Assembly (NCBI GenBank): GCA_902581405.1
Contig: CACHOJ010000001.1
Location: forward strand, 124,001-188,000
Source of the DNA: an uncultured Pelagibacteraceae bacterium
GTDB lineage: Bacteria; Pseudomonadota; Alphaproteobacteria; Pelagibacterales; Pelagibacteraceae
Length of the DNA: 64,000 bases
Direction of reading: 5' to 3'
Shown here piece after piece: positions 42,653 through 51,331 of the stretch. The notes beneath the pieces were generated by a model. That model was not told where the DNA came from and searched no databases. It was given only the letters and a program-made list of their open reading frames with translations. Position numbers and translations under genes: made by a program. How positions within the stretch are numbered: position 1 is the stretch's first letter; each line of letters opens with the position of its first letter.

Positions 42653-43580
42653 AATAAAAACCTCAAAACCTGAAGTTTTGTGGAACGCTAAATGTATATT
42701 AGGCGAGGGAACATTATGGGTAAAAGAACATAAATCGATTTATTTTACTGATATAAAAAAAAAAAGAATACATATTTTAAATATAAAAAATAATAAAAGC
42801 AAAGTAATTAAAATTAATAAAGAGGTAGGTTTTCTAGCACATATAAAAAATAACATTTTTATATTAGGTCTTCAGGGTGAATTAAGAATTTTAAACTTAA
42901 AAACAAGAAAAATTTTAAAATCAATTTATATAGAAAAAGATATTAAAACAAATCGTATTAATGACGGTAAGACAGATCCATCAGGTAGATTATGGTTTGG
43001 CACTATGGATAATCCTGAAAGAAATTTGACAAATGGATCGTTATATTGCCTTGATAAAAAATTAAATTTAAAAAAAGTTGATACCACCTATTACATAACA
43101 AATGGTCCAGCATTTATAGATAGCAATAATTTTTATCATACAGATAGTAGGAAAAAAACTATTTATAAAATTAAAATAAATAAAAATTTAAATATTACAA
43201 AAAAAATTGTATTTAAAAAATTTACAAAGAATCAAGGTGTACCTGATGGAATGACTTTAGACAAAAATAAAAATCTTTGGGTTTGTCATTTTCACGGAGC
43301 ATGTATTTCAATTTTTAGCAAATCTGGAAAAATACTACATAAAGTAAAATTACCCGCAAAAAATATAACAAACTGTGCATTTGGTGGTAAAAATAACTCA
43401 GAATTATTTGTAACTTCAGCCTTAAAAGGTATGAAAAAAAGTGAAATTAAAAAATTTAAATTCTCAGGAAGTTTATTTAAAATAGAAACAAATACGAAAG
43501 GTATAAATCAAAAAAAATTTAATTTTAATCATGTTAAAACGAGATCTTTATTACGAAAGAATTCCAACCAAATCACTTAG
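42645..43580 (+). CDS. SMP-30/gluconolactonase family lactonase
   Basis: The six-bladed propeller lactonase shows metal-ligand motifs GEGTLWV (near 20), RINDGKTDPSGRLWFGTMD, YITNGPAF and VPDGMTLDKNKNLWV. I chose the ATG at 42645, overlapping the previous stop by 8 bp, because the 15 residues upstream in frame are not family-like; this gives 311 residues. It would open the sugar lactone made by a sugar dehydrogenase, feeding the dehydratase encoded just upstream. The 3' end overlaps ppc by 50 bp, unusually long for this window; the last 15-17 residues may be an extension beyond the fold. Confidence 0.83.
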   Translation: MVKIKTSKPEVLWNAKCILGEGTLWVKEHKSIYFTDIKKKRIHILNIKNNKSKVIKINKEVGFLAHIKNNIFILGLQGELRILNLKTRKILKSIYIEKDIKTNRINDGKTDPSGRLWFGTMDNPERNLTNGSLYCLDKKLNLKKVDTTYYITNGPAFIDSNNFYHTDSRKKTIYKIKINKNLNITKKIVFKKFTKNQGVPDGMTLDKNKNLWVCHFHGACISIFSKSGKILHKVKLPAKNITNCAFGGKNNSELFVTSALKGMKKSEIKKFKFSGSLFKIETNTKGINQKKFNFNHVKTRSLLRKNSNQIT

Positions 43581-46218
43581 GGATGACGTCAGACATTTAG
43601 GTAATATTCTTGGAAAAGTAATAAAAAAACAGGAGGGCTCTAACTTTTTTAACTTAGTTGAAAAAATTAGACTTTTGTCAAAGGCAAATGTTGCAAATAA
43701 AAGCAGAAAAGAACCATTTAAGAAAATTCTAAAAGAAGTTAATAAACTTAGTCCACAGTCTTTATTTAAATTAACAAGAGCATTTAATCATTTCATGAAT
43801 TTTTATAATTTAGCAGAGTCAATAGATGCATCTAGAACTTTAGATCAATATGAAAATATAAAATCAAATAAAAAATTCCAAAATATATTTATAGAAGAAA
43901 TTTTCGAAAATTTTTTTAAAAATAAAAAAATTTCAAATAATAAAATTTATAATATTGCAAAAAGTTTAAATATTGGAATAGTTTTAACAGCTCATCCTAC
44001 AGAAGTTAAACGAAGAACTTTGATTCAAAAATATCATACATTAACAGAAATTCTTGAGCAAAGAATTCTTCTAAATAACTATCCATCAAAATTAAAAATT
44101 TTAGATAAAAAACTATACGATGAAATCACAATTATTTGGAACACAGATGAAATTAAAAGATCTAGACCTACTCCTCCAGAGGAGGCTAGATGGGGATTAG
44201 CAATTATTGAGGATAGTTTATGGGATACAATACCTAAAGTTTACAGAAGATTAAATCAAATTTTTGAAAAAAATATGGGCAAAGGACTTCCAAAAAATTT
44301 TAATCCAATTGAATTTGGGTCCTGGATGGGAGGCGACAGGGATGGGAATCCTTTTGTAACTTCCGAGGTGACCAAAAGAGTTATTCTTTTATCAAGATGG
44401 GAAGCCGCTAAACTTTATGAAAAGTCTTTAACGAAATTAATAAGATCTTATTCTATGGAAAAATGCTCAAATAAAATATTAAAAGCTACAGGAAAAACCT
44501 TTGAACCATATAGAGTTTATTTAAGACCATTAAGAGATAAACTCAGAACAACCCACAGAGAAATAGAACAACATCTTAATTATGGTAAACCATTAAATGA
44601 GAAGAAATTACTTTCTGAAAGAGAAGAAATTTTAAAACCCTTAAGAGTTGTTAGAGAATCTTTAGAGCAAAATCAGAACGAAAATATAGCTAGCGGTGAT
44701 TTACTTGATTTAATGAGAAGAGCAAAATGTTTTGGAATTAATCTTGCAAGACTGGATATAAGACAAGAGTCATCTAGACATTCAAAATTACTTAATGAAT
44801 TTATAAAAAGAAAATCTAGGCAAAATTATAATTCTTGGAGTGAGACAGAAAAAATAAAGTATTTATCAGATAAAATTAGAGGTAAAAATTCAATTAATAA
44901 ATTTATTTTTAAAAATAAGGAAAATAAAGAAGTTTGGTCAACTTTTAAAGCTTTGTCTAGTCAACCAAAAGAGTGTTTAGGAGCGTACGTAATATCAATG
45001 ACTTCATCTGCCTCAGATATTTTATCTGTAATGTATTTGCAAAAAGAGGCTAATATCAAAAGCAAGTTAAGAGTAGTTCCTTTATTTGAGACTTTAGATG
45101 ATTTGATAAATGGTAAAAAAATAATGGAAAAATTATTCTCATTAAAATGGTACCGGAAATACATACTAAATATGCAAGAAATTATGATTGGGTATTCAGA
45201 CTCTAGTAAAGATGCAGGTAAATTATCAGCGAGTTGGCATCAATATAAATTACAAGAAGAAATTATTAAACTAGCAAAAAAATATAAAATTAACGTCACA
45301 TTTTTTCATGGTAGAGGTGGTTCTGCTGGTAGAGGAGGAGGGCCTATTCAAGCAACTTTAAGATCACAGCCACCTTATTCTGTTAACGGAAAAATAAGAA
45401 TTACAGACCAAGGTGAAGTAATACAACAAAAATATGGATATGAGCCATTAGCAAAGTATAACCTGTGTAGTTATATTGGTTCTGTCATGGAAGCAACTCT
45501 AAATCCACCTCCAAATCCAAAAAAAGAATGGAGAAATCTTATTCAAAACATGTCAAATGTCTCAACTAGTTCTTATAGAAAAAATATAAATCAAACCTCT
45601 GACTTCATCAGATATTTTAAAACTGTTACGCCACATATGGCTCTCGGTAAGTTATCGATAGGATCGAGACCATCCAAAAGAAAGAATGTAGATAACATTA
45701 ATAGTTTAAGAGCCATACCATGGGTTTTCGCTTGGACACAAATAAGACTGATGTTGCCTGCCTGGTTAGGAACCGCTGAAGCTTTAAGGTACTCATCAAT
45801 TAAAAAATTTAAAAAAACTTTAACAGATATGGAAAAAAATTGGCCATATTTTAATTCTACAATGGATTTACTAGACATGGTCTTATCAAAAGTTGATCCT
45901 GAAATTTCAAAAATTTATGAAAAAAATTTAGCAGACCAAAAATTAGTTAGAGTAGGAGATAAACTAAGATATCAGTTTAATGCAGTAAAAAAATTAAATC
46001 ATGATATTACTCCCAGAGAAATACTTAAACAAAGAAAAGCTTTCCGGGGACCTGCAATTATTAGAAATATCTACTCAGAAATACTCAATGTTTTACAAGT
46101 AACCGTGATGAAAAAGCAAAAACAAAAGAAATTAGATAAAAAAAGCAAAAAGTTACTTGATGATGCGATGATGACATCTATTGCAGGAATTTCTGCAGCG
46201 ATTAAAAATACAGGATAA
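43531..46218 (+). CDS. ppc: Phosphoenolpyruvate carboxylase
   Basis: PEP carboxylase adds bicarbonate to PEP to make oxaloacetate, refilling the TCA cycle. The protein is 895 residues, complete. Signatures are LTAHPTEVKRR with the catalytic His near 153, SWMGGDRDGNPFVTSEV near 265, IGYSDSSKDAGKLSASW near 553, FHGRGGSAGRGGGP near 590 and the C-terminal segment ending ISAAIKNTG. The ATG at 43531 places LRDDVRHLGNILGKVI where other PEPCs have their N-terminal helix, so the 50-bp overlap with the lactonase gene seems real. It shares its last base with ccdA. Confidence 0.94.
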   Translation: MLKRDLYYERIPTKSLRDDVRHLGNILGKVIKKQEGSNFFNLVEKIRLLSKANVANKSRKEPFKKILKEVNKLSPQSLFKLTRAFNHFMNFYNLAESIDASRTLDQYENIKSNKKFQNIFIEEIFENFFKNKKISNNKIYNIAKSLNIGIVLTAHPTEVKRRTLIQKYHTLTEILEQRILLNNYPSKLKILDKKLYDEITIIWNTDEIKRSRPTPPEEARWGLAIIEDSLWDTIPKVYRRLNQIFEKNMGKGLPKNFNPIEFGSWMGGDRDGNPFVTSEVTKRVILLSRWEAAKLYEKSLTKLIRSYSMEKCSNKILKATGKTFEPYRVYLRPLRDKLRTTHREIEQHLNYGKPLNEKKLLSEREEILKPLRVVRESLEQNQNENIASGDLLDLMRRAKCFGINLARLDIRQESSRHSKLLNEFIKRKSRQNYNSWSETEKIKYLSDKIRGKNSINKFIFKNKENKEVWSTFKALSSQPKECLGAYVISMTSSASDILSVMYLQKEANIKSKLRVVPLFETLDDLINGKKIMEKLFSLKWYRKYILNMQEIMIGYSDSSKDAGKLSASWHQYKLQEEIIKLAKKYKINVTFFHGRGGSAGRGGGPIQATLRSQPPYSVNGKIRITDQGEVIQQKYGYEPLAKYNLCSYIGSVMEATLNPPPNPKKEWRNLIQNMSNVSTSSYRKNINQTSDFIRYFKTVTPHMALGKLSIGSRPSKRKNVDNINSLRAIPWVFAWTQIRLMLPAWLGTAEALRYSSIKKFKKTLTDMEKNWPYFNSTMDLLDMVLSKVDPEISKIYEKNLADQKLVRVGDKLRYQFNAVKKLNHDITPREILKQRKAFRGPAIIRNIYSEILNVLQVTVMKKQKQKKLDKKSKKLLDDAMMTSIAGISAAIKNTG

Positions 46219-46925
46219 TGATTGAAATATTTCTTGCATTTAGCGCAGGTTTGATAAGTTTTTTATCTCCATGTGTATTACCACTTATTCCAGGATACAT
46301 TTCTTATATATCTGGCTCAACTCTTAACGAACTTCTTGAAAAAAAGAGTATAAATTTATTTCCAATAGTTCTTTTTACTGTTGGATTTTCAATTGTTTTT
46401 ATTAGTTTTGGAGCAACAGCAACATTTTTAGGATCATTAGTCTTAGATAACTCAAACACTCTAAGAATTGTAGCTGGTACAATTATAATAATTTTCTCAC
46501 TTCAAATTATAGGCTTGATAAATTTAAAGTTTTTAAATTATGAGAAACGGTTCCAAGCAGATAAAAAATCAGGTGTATTTAGCTCAATTTTAGTTGGTAT
46601 GGCATTTGGTTTTGGTTGGACACCTTGCATTGGACCTATTCTTGGATCAATATTGGCAATCGCATCTACAGAGGAAAGCATAAATAAAGGAATTTTACTT
46701 TTATCATTTTATTCATTAGGTCTTGCATTACCATTTATTTTATCAGGATATTTAATTCAAAAATTTATGATTTTTTCTAAAAATTTAAAAACAAAAATGA
46801 ATGTTATAAATAAAACAGGTGGTTCTCTCCTTTTGATTACTGGAGTATTAATGATTACAAATCAACTTCAAGCTTTAGGATATTACCTTCTAGAATATAT
46901 TCCATTCATGCAAAATCTTGGATAA
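46218..46925 (+). CDS. ccdA: Cytochrome c biogenesis protein CcdA
   Basis: This 235-residue inner-membrane protein has six hydrophobic segments. The two redox cysteines are in FLSPCVLPLIPGY (helix 1) and GWTPCIGPILGS (helix 4), as in CcdA/DsbD-beta. It passes electrons from cytosolic thioredoxin to periplasmic thiols for cytochrome c maturation. It overlaps ppc by one base and meets the convergent dioxygenase gene with a single base between. No other ccm gene is present here. Confidence 0.9.
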   Translation: MIEIFLAFSAGLISFLSPCVLPLIPGYISYISGSTLNELLEKKSINLFPIVLFTVGFSIVFISFGATATFLGSLVLDNSNTLRIVAGTIIIIFSLQIIGLINLKFLNYEKRFQADKKSGVFSSILVGMAFGFGWTPCIGPILGSILAIASTEESINKGILLLSFYSLGLALPFILSGYLIQKFMIFSKNLKTKMNVINKTGGSLLLITGVLMITNQLQALGYYLLEYIPFMQNLG

Positions 46926-46926
46926 G

Positions 46927-48030
46927 TTAGATTTTAAATTTTCTTTTAAGATGTCTAATTTTTCCCTCTGTACTATCATAATCAATGTAGCACCCTTGAA
47001 GAAATCTGTTTCCTTCATTTGAATCGAAACTAGTTCTACCATGAAGTAATCTATAATTATCCATCATTAATAAGTCGCCACGATTTAATTTAAATTCTAT
47101 TCTATATTTATCTGAATTATAAAATTCTGAAAGTTTGTTCCTTGCTTTGTAATATAAATCTAAATCTTCTTTATTTAATATTGGCACATAATCTAATCTA
47201 GGACTAAATCTTACTTGCTTAAACTCTCTTTTTTCATCTAACTTAATAAGTTCAGACCAATCTTCTAATATGACTTCTTTATCAATAAATTTGAATTTAA
47301 CTTTTATCTTAGTAAGAATTTCATAGTACTCTTTAAATTCTTTTTTTAAATCTTCAGTAACAGTATAACCATCTACAAGAGTTGACAGTCCACCAGATAC
47401 CTCATTTTCAATACAATGAAGAAGCTGAATACATGGTACTGGTATTCTGTAAGGATTATCTGTATGAGGAGCCAAATTATAAGATGTGTATGCTAAATCA
47501 TTAGGATTAGGTATTGATCTTACATTAAAAAACTCTCCAAAATTCGTCCTTCTTACGCTTCCAATTGAATTAGCAAAATTTATAATGAAATTATCTTGAG
47601 TTGGAACATTTTTAATAATCACAAATCCGTATTGATAAAAAGAAACAAGCAAGTCATACATTTCCTTAGTTTCACTAATATCAGCATTGTAGATGAAGTT
47701 TTTTAAATTCTTTAAGTTAGAGTCCCATTTAACTTTTTCTATGGAGCTCATAACCATTTTTTGATCGGAATACTCGTTAATAATATTGCTTACTTTTAGA
47801 TATGATTTGACACCATCATTGAAATTTATTTCTAATTCATCATTTTCCAATTTTACCTTATCTATTAAAATATTGGTCTGTAAATTGCTGGGATCGAATA
47901 ATCTTTGTTGTGTGATTTCGTCTAAGAATTCTTTATTTTCAACTCTTTCTCTAAGCCAGAAAGGGTGAATTTCTTGTCTATTATTACCATCGTTAAAAAA
48001 TATTCTATTTTTTTCAACTTCTATATTCAT
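46927..48030 (-). CDS. Gamma-butyrobetaine dioxygenase-like TauD/TfdA-family oxygenase
   Basis: The 367-residue Fe(II)/2OG oxygenase has an N-terminal DUF971-type domain (about 1-90: HPFWLRERVEN ... RLFDPSNL) and a TauD domain with iron ligands in PHTDNPYRIPVP and HGRTSFD, then RFLQGCYIDYDS. In canonical BBOX enzymes the N-terminal domain binds zinc through cysteines after WLRDN. Here those positions lack cysteine, so zinc is probably not bound. The substrate may be a betaine or other trimethylammonium acid; this is inference. It is divergent from the HisN-like gene across 67 bp. Confidence 0.82.
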   Translation of the reverse strand: MNIEVEKNRIFFNDGNNRQEIHPFWLRERVENKEFLDEITQQRLFDPSNLQTNILIDKVKLENDELEINFNDGVKSYLKVSNIINEYSDQKMVMSSIEKVKWDSNLKNLKNFIYNADISETKEMYDLLVSFYQYGFVIIKNVPTQDNFIINFANSIGSVRRTNFGEFFNVRSIPNPNDLAYTSYNLAPHTDNPYRIPVPCIQLLHCIENEVSGGLSTLVDGYTVTEDLKKEFKEYYEILTKIKVKFKFIDKEVILEDWSELIKLDEKREFKQVRFSPRLDYVPILNKEDLDLYYKARNKLSEFYNSDKYRIEFKLNRGDLLMMDNYRLLHGRTSFDSNEGNRFLQGCYIDYDSTEGKIRHLKRKFKI

Positions 48031-48097
48031 GAGGTATTCTATAAAAATAATTTAAATTTATCTTTAATCAAGATAAATAAAATAGTAATTCCTTTTA

Positions 48098-48901
48098 ATG
48101 AAAAAAAAAATTATTCCAAATAATAATGAATTTCCTAGATTTTTAAACCAGTTGGCTAAAGATCTGTCTAAGTTTTATTACAATAAGTTAAGTAAGAAAT
48201 TTAAAGTTCAAAATAAAATAAAGGGGCAAGGATATGATCCAGTTACTACAGCAGATAGAGCATTTGAGAAATTCATTAGATTTAAAATAAATAAAAAGTT
48301 TCCAGATCATGAAATTATTGGTGAGGAATACGGATATAAAAAATCAAAAAGTGATTTTTCATGGGTTATTGATCCAATTGATGGAACACGATCATTCGTC
48401 ATTGGAAGTCCAACTTGGAGTAATTTAATTTCATTAAATTATAAAGGCAATCCAATATTTGGTTTGGCTAATTTTCCAATACTTAAAAAATATTATTACA
48501 ACCAATCTGATAAAGTTGCATATGTGGTTGAAAATAATAAAAGAAAAAAAATTAATGCTAATAAAAAAGTAAAATATAAAGATTTGAAATTAGCAGCAGG
48601 ATTACATGGAGCTATTTCATTAAATAAACAAAAAAAAATTACTAAATTTTTAAATTTAATGCAATTTCCTTGTTCTGATGCCTTGTCTTACGCACAGGTT
48701 TGTGAAGGTAAGCTCGATGTTGTATTTCAATGCAGTAATAAAATTTGGGATATTCATCCCTTAATACCTATTATCAAAGCATCAGGTGGAATTGTTTCAA
48801 CAATTGATAATAGAGATGCAAAATATGCAGGTAATATTCTTGCATCATCAAATAAAAATATTCATATTAAAATTCAGAGTTTGTTAAAACCAATAGCCTA
48901 A
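48098..48901 (+). CDS. Inositol-monophosphatase-fold phosphatase, HisN (histidinol-phosphatase)-like
   Basis: The 267-residue lithium-sensitive phosphatase-type enzyme has metal motifs GEEYGY near 76, WVIDPIDGTRSFVIGSPTW near 90-108 and IWDIHPLIPIIKASGG near 225. The IWDIHPLIPII form, instead of the usual WDxAA, matches alphaproteobacterial histidinol-phosphatases. It may complete histidine synthesis; inositol-phosphate phosphatase is an alternative, noteworthy because inositol genes occur in the window. It is 2 bp upstream of the amidotransferase gene. Confidence 0.8.
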   Translation: MKKKIIPNNNEFPRFLNQLAKDLSKFYYNKLSKKFKVQNKIKGQGYDPVTTADRAFEKFIRFKINKKFPDHEIIGEEYGYKKSKSDFSWVIDPIDGTRSFVIGSPTWSNLISLNYKGNPIFGLANFPILKKYYYNQSDKVAYVVENNKRKKINANKKVKYKDLKLAAGLHGAISLNKQKKITKFLNLMQFPCSDALSYAQVCEGKLDVVFQCSNKIWDIHPLIPIIKASGGIVSTIDNRDAKYAGNILASSNKNIHIKIQSLLKPIA

Positions 48902-48903
48902 AG

Positions 48904-49635
48904 ATGGAAATTATTGTTCTTCAACATATTAAAATTGAAGATCCCGGTTATATAAAAGATTTGATGATTAAAGATGGGGTAAACTTAACCACGATTGAAC
49001 TAGATGAAGGAGAGAAAATACCTAATGATCTAAATAAATTTGATGCAATGTTTTGTATGGGAGGCCCAATGGATACATGGATGGAGCAAGAATATCCATG
49101 GTTAGTTGAAGAAAAAAATAAAATTAAAGAATTTGTTGTTAATTTAGAAAAACCTTATTTAGGCTTTTGTCTTGGGTGTCAATTACTCGGAGAAGTAGTA
49201 GGCGGAAGTGTTGTTAGAACAAAAAATCCCGAAATAGGAATGTTAAATATAAATTTCTCAGAAGAAAAAGAGAACGATACTCTTTTTTCGGAATTTCCAG
49301 AAAAGTTAACATCATTACAATGGCATTCTTATGAAGTTCAAAATTTAGAAAATAATAAGGATGTTACACATATTGCATCATCGGATGAAACGAAATACCA
49401 AATATTTAGGTACAAAAATCATGCTTATGGTATCCAATTTCATATTGAAATAAAGGATACAACTGTAAATGATTGGGGGTGTGTGCCAGAGTATAAAATG
49501 GCTTTGGAAAAGCAATTAGGTAAAGGAGCGCTCGAAAAATTTGATCTTGAAGCGAAAAAAAATATGCAAAAAATGAATAATTATTCAGAAATTTTGTATA
49601 CCAAGTTCAAAAATGAGATCATTCTTAACAACTAA
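48904..49635 (+). CDS. Class I glutamine amidotransferase-like protein
   Basis: The 243-residue stand-alone GATase domain has a nucleophile elbow GFCLGCQLLGEVVGG with Cys near 87, an oxyanion region FCMGGPMDTWMEQEYPWL and a His-Glu pair in GIQFHIEI, so the triad is complete. The family (GuaA-N-like, YfeJ-type) hydrolyses glutamine or gamma-glutamyl compounds; no synthetase partner is adjacent. It starts 2 bp after the HisN-like stop. The 71-bp spacer after it precedes the peptide-binding protein and contains a possible promoter (TTGTAG 49652-49657, TTTAAT 49675-49680). Confidence 0.82.
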   Translation: MEIIVLQHIKIEDPGYIKDLMIKDGVNLTTIELDEGEKIPNDLNKFDAMFCMGGPMDTWMEQEYPWLVEEKNKIKEFVVNLEKPYLGFCLGCQLLGEVVGGSVVRTKNPEIGMLNINFSEEKENDTLFSEFPEKLTSLQWHSYEVQNLENNKDVTHIASSDETKYQIFRYKNHAYGIQFHIEIKDTTVNDWGCVPEYKMALEKQLGKGALEKFDLEAKKNMQKMNNYSEILYTKFKNEIILNN

Positions 49636-49706
49636 AGCAATTATTTTGCACTTGTAGTTGTCCCATTAATCAGGTTTAATTTTATTTGTAATAATTAGGA
49701 GGAAAA

Positions 49707-51269
49707 ATGAAATTTAAAAATTTTATTAAAATTTTCTTTGCAATTTTATTTGTTTTAGTATCAACAAATTCATACGCGAAAACAATTAAATGGTCTATGC
49801 AAGGTGATAGTTTAACTTTGGATCCTCACGCGCAAAATGAAGGTCCTACCACTCAAGTTTCAAGACAAGTTTATGAGGCGCTTGTAACAAGAGGTTTAGA
49901 TATGAGTATTGAACCTCAACTTGCCACCGATTGGAAAACAACAGATCCAAATACATGGATATTTAATTTAAGAAAAGACGTAAAATTTTCTGATGGTAGC
50001 AATATGACAGCGAAAGATGTTGTATTTAGTATATTAAGAGCAAAACAACCTACATCAGATTTTAAAGAGTACATTAGTACAATTTCAGATGTTAAAGAAA
50101 TTGATAATTATACTGTGCAGATTAGTACCAGCAAACCAAATCCAATTCTTTTAAACCAGTTATCAAATATATTTATAATGTCTAAAAAATGGTCTATTGA
50201 TTTTGGAGCTACAGTGTCACAAAACTGGGATGGTGGAGAAGAAACATTCTCAGCGACTAATGCAATGGGAACTGGACCATTCAAAATTACTTTAAGAGAG
50301 CCAAATACTAAGACAGTATTTGAGAGAAATAGTAATTGGTGGGGTTCGATGAAAGATAATAGTGTTACTGAAATACACTTATTACCAATTAAAAACTCAG
50401 CTACAAGAGTTGCAGCATTATTGTCTGGCGAAGTTGATTTAGTTACTGATGCACCAGTTCAAGACTTGGCTAGAATTGGAAATTCTTCAGATCATGAAGT
50501 AGTTAGCACTGCTCAAATGCGTACAATCTTTTTAGGTATGGACCAAGCAGCAGATAAACTAAGATCTGGAAATACTGGAGACAATCCATTTAAGAAAAAA
50601 GAGGTAAGACAAGCTCTTTATCAAGCAATAGATATTGAGGCGATAAAGAAAAAAGTAATGAGAGGTCTTAGTGAACCTGCAGGAATTATAACTTTTCCTG
50701 GTGTAAATGGATATACAAAAGAGTTAGATAAAAGATTACCTTACGATGTTGATGCTGCGAAAAAATTGTTAGCTGACGCAGGATATCCTAAAGGTTTTGA
50801 TGTTGAGTTAAGATGCCCTAACGATAGATATGTCAACGACGAAGCAATTTGTACAGCTGTTGTGGGTATGTTAGGCAAAATCGGCGTCAATGTTAATTTA
50901 TTTGCTCAAACAAAAAGTAAGCACTTTAAGGAATTAAAAGAAGATAAAGGTGATTTCTATATGTTAGGTTGGGGAGTTCCAACTTTGGATAGTCACTACG
51001 TATTCCATTACTTATACGAGTCTGGTGCTAGCTGGAATAAAGTAAACTTTAGTAACAGTGAAGTTGACGCTGCAATTAGAGTTATGGAAGGCGAAGTTGA
51101 CTTGGATAAAAGAAATGCTGCTATTGCAAATGCTTGGAAAATTGTAAAAGACGATATCTCGTATCTTCCTCTACATCACCAAGTAATTTCTTGGGCAACT
51201 AAAAAAAATGTAGATGTTCCAATTAGACCGAATAATGAACCATTATTCCGTTTTGCAAGTTTTAAATAA
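49707..51269 (+). CDS. Peptide/nickel-type ABC transporter substrate-binding protein (family 5)
   Basis: The 520-residue periplasmic protein has a Sec signal cleaved after the SYA near residue 24. Mature features are LDPHAQNEGPTTQVSRQVYEAL, the family-5 signature WIFNLRKDVKFSDGSNMTAKDVVFS, and AMGTGPFKI. Ligand is probably a di/oligopeptide or other small polar compound; related proteins also bind glutathione, opines or sugars. A near-perfect Shine-Dalgarno (AGGAGGAAAA) precedes it. A 13-bp perfect hairpin follows, before the permease gene that uses a TTG start. Confidence 0.9.
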   Translation: MKFKNFIKIFFAILFVLVSTNSYAKTIKWSMQGDSLTLDPHAQNEGPTTQVSRQVYEALVTRGLDMSIEPQLATDWKTTDPNTWIFNLRKDVKFSDGSNMTAKDVVFSILRAKQPTSDFKEYISTISDVKEIDNYTVQISTSKPNPILLNQLSNIFIMSKKWSIDFGATVSQNWDGGEETFSATNAMGTGPFKITLREPNTKTVFERNSNWWGSMKDNSVTEIHLLPIKNSATRVAALLSGEVDLVTDAPVQDLARIGNSSDHEVVSTAQMRTIFLGMDQAADKLRSGNTGDNPFKKKEVRQALYQAIDIEAIKKKVMRGLSEPAGIITFPGVNGYTKELDKRLPYDVDAAKKLLADAGYPKGFDVELRCPNDRYVNDEAICTAVVGMLGKIGVNVNLFAQTKSKHFKELKEDKGDFYMLGWGVPTLDSHYVFHYLYESGASWNKVNFSNSEVDAAIRVMEGEVDLDKRNAAIANAWKIVKDDISYLPLHHQVISWATKKNVDVPIRPNNEPLFRFASFK

Positions 51270-51280
51270 ATAACTTTCTT

Positions 51281-51312
51281 TACAAGCCCTTTAATTTAAT
51301 AAAGGGCTTGTA
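51281..51312 (+). repeat. Perfect 13-bp hairpin between binding-protein and permease genes
   Basis: TACAAGCCCTTTA (51281-51293) is exactly complementary to TAAAGGGCTTGTA (51300-51312), with a 6-nt loop. There is no T-run after it, so it is more likely an mRNA stabiliser or processing barrier than an intrinsic terminator. It lies 11 bp after the binding-protein stop and 19 bp before the permease start. Confidence 0.75.
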
Positions 51313-51331
51313 ATTATAAAAATTTCTTAAA

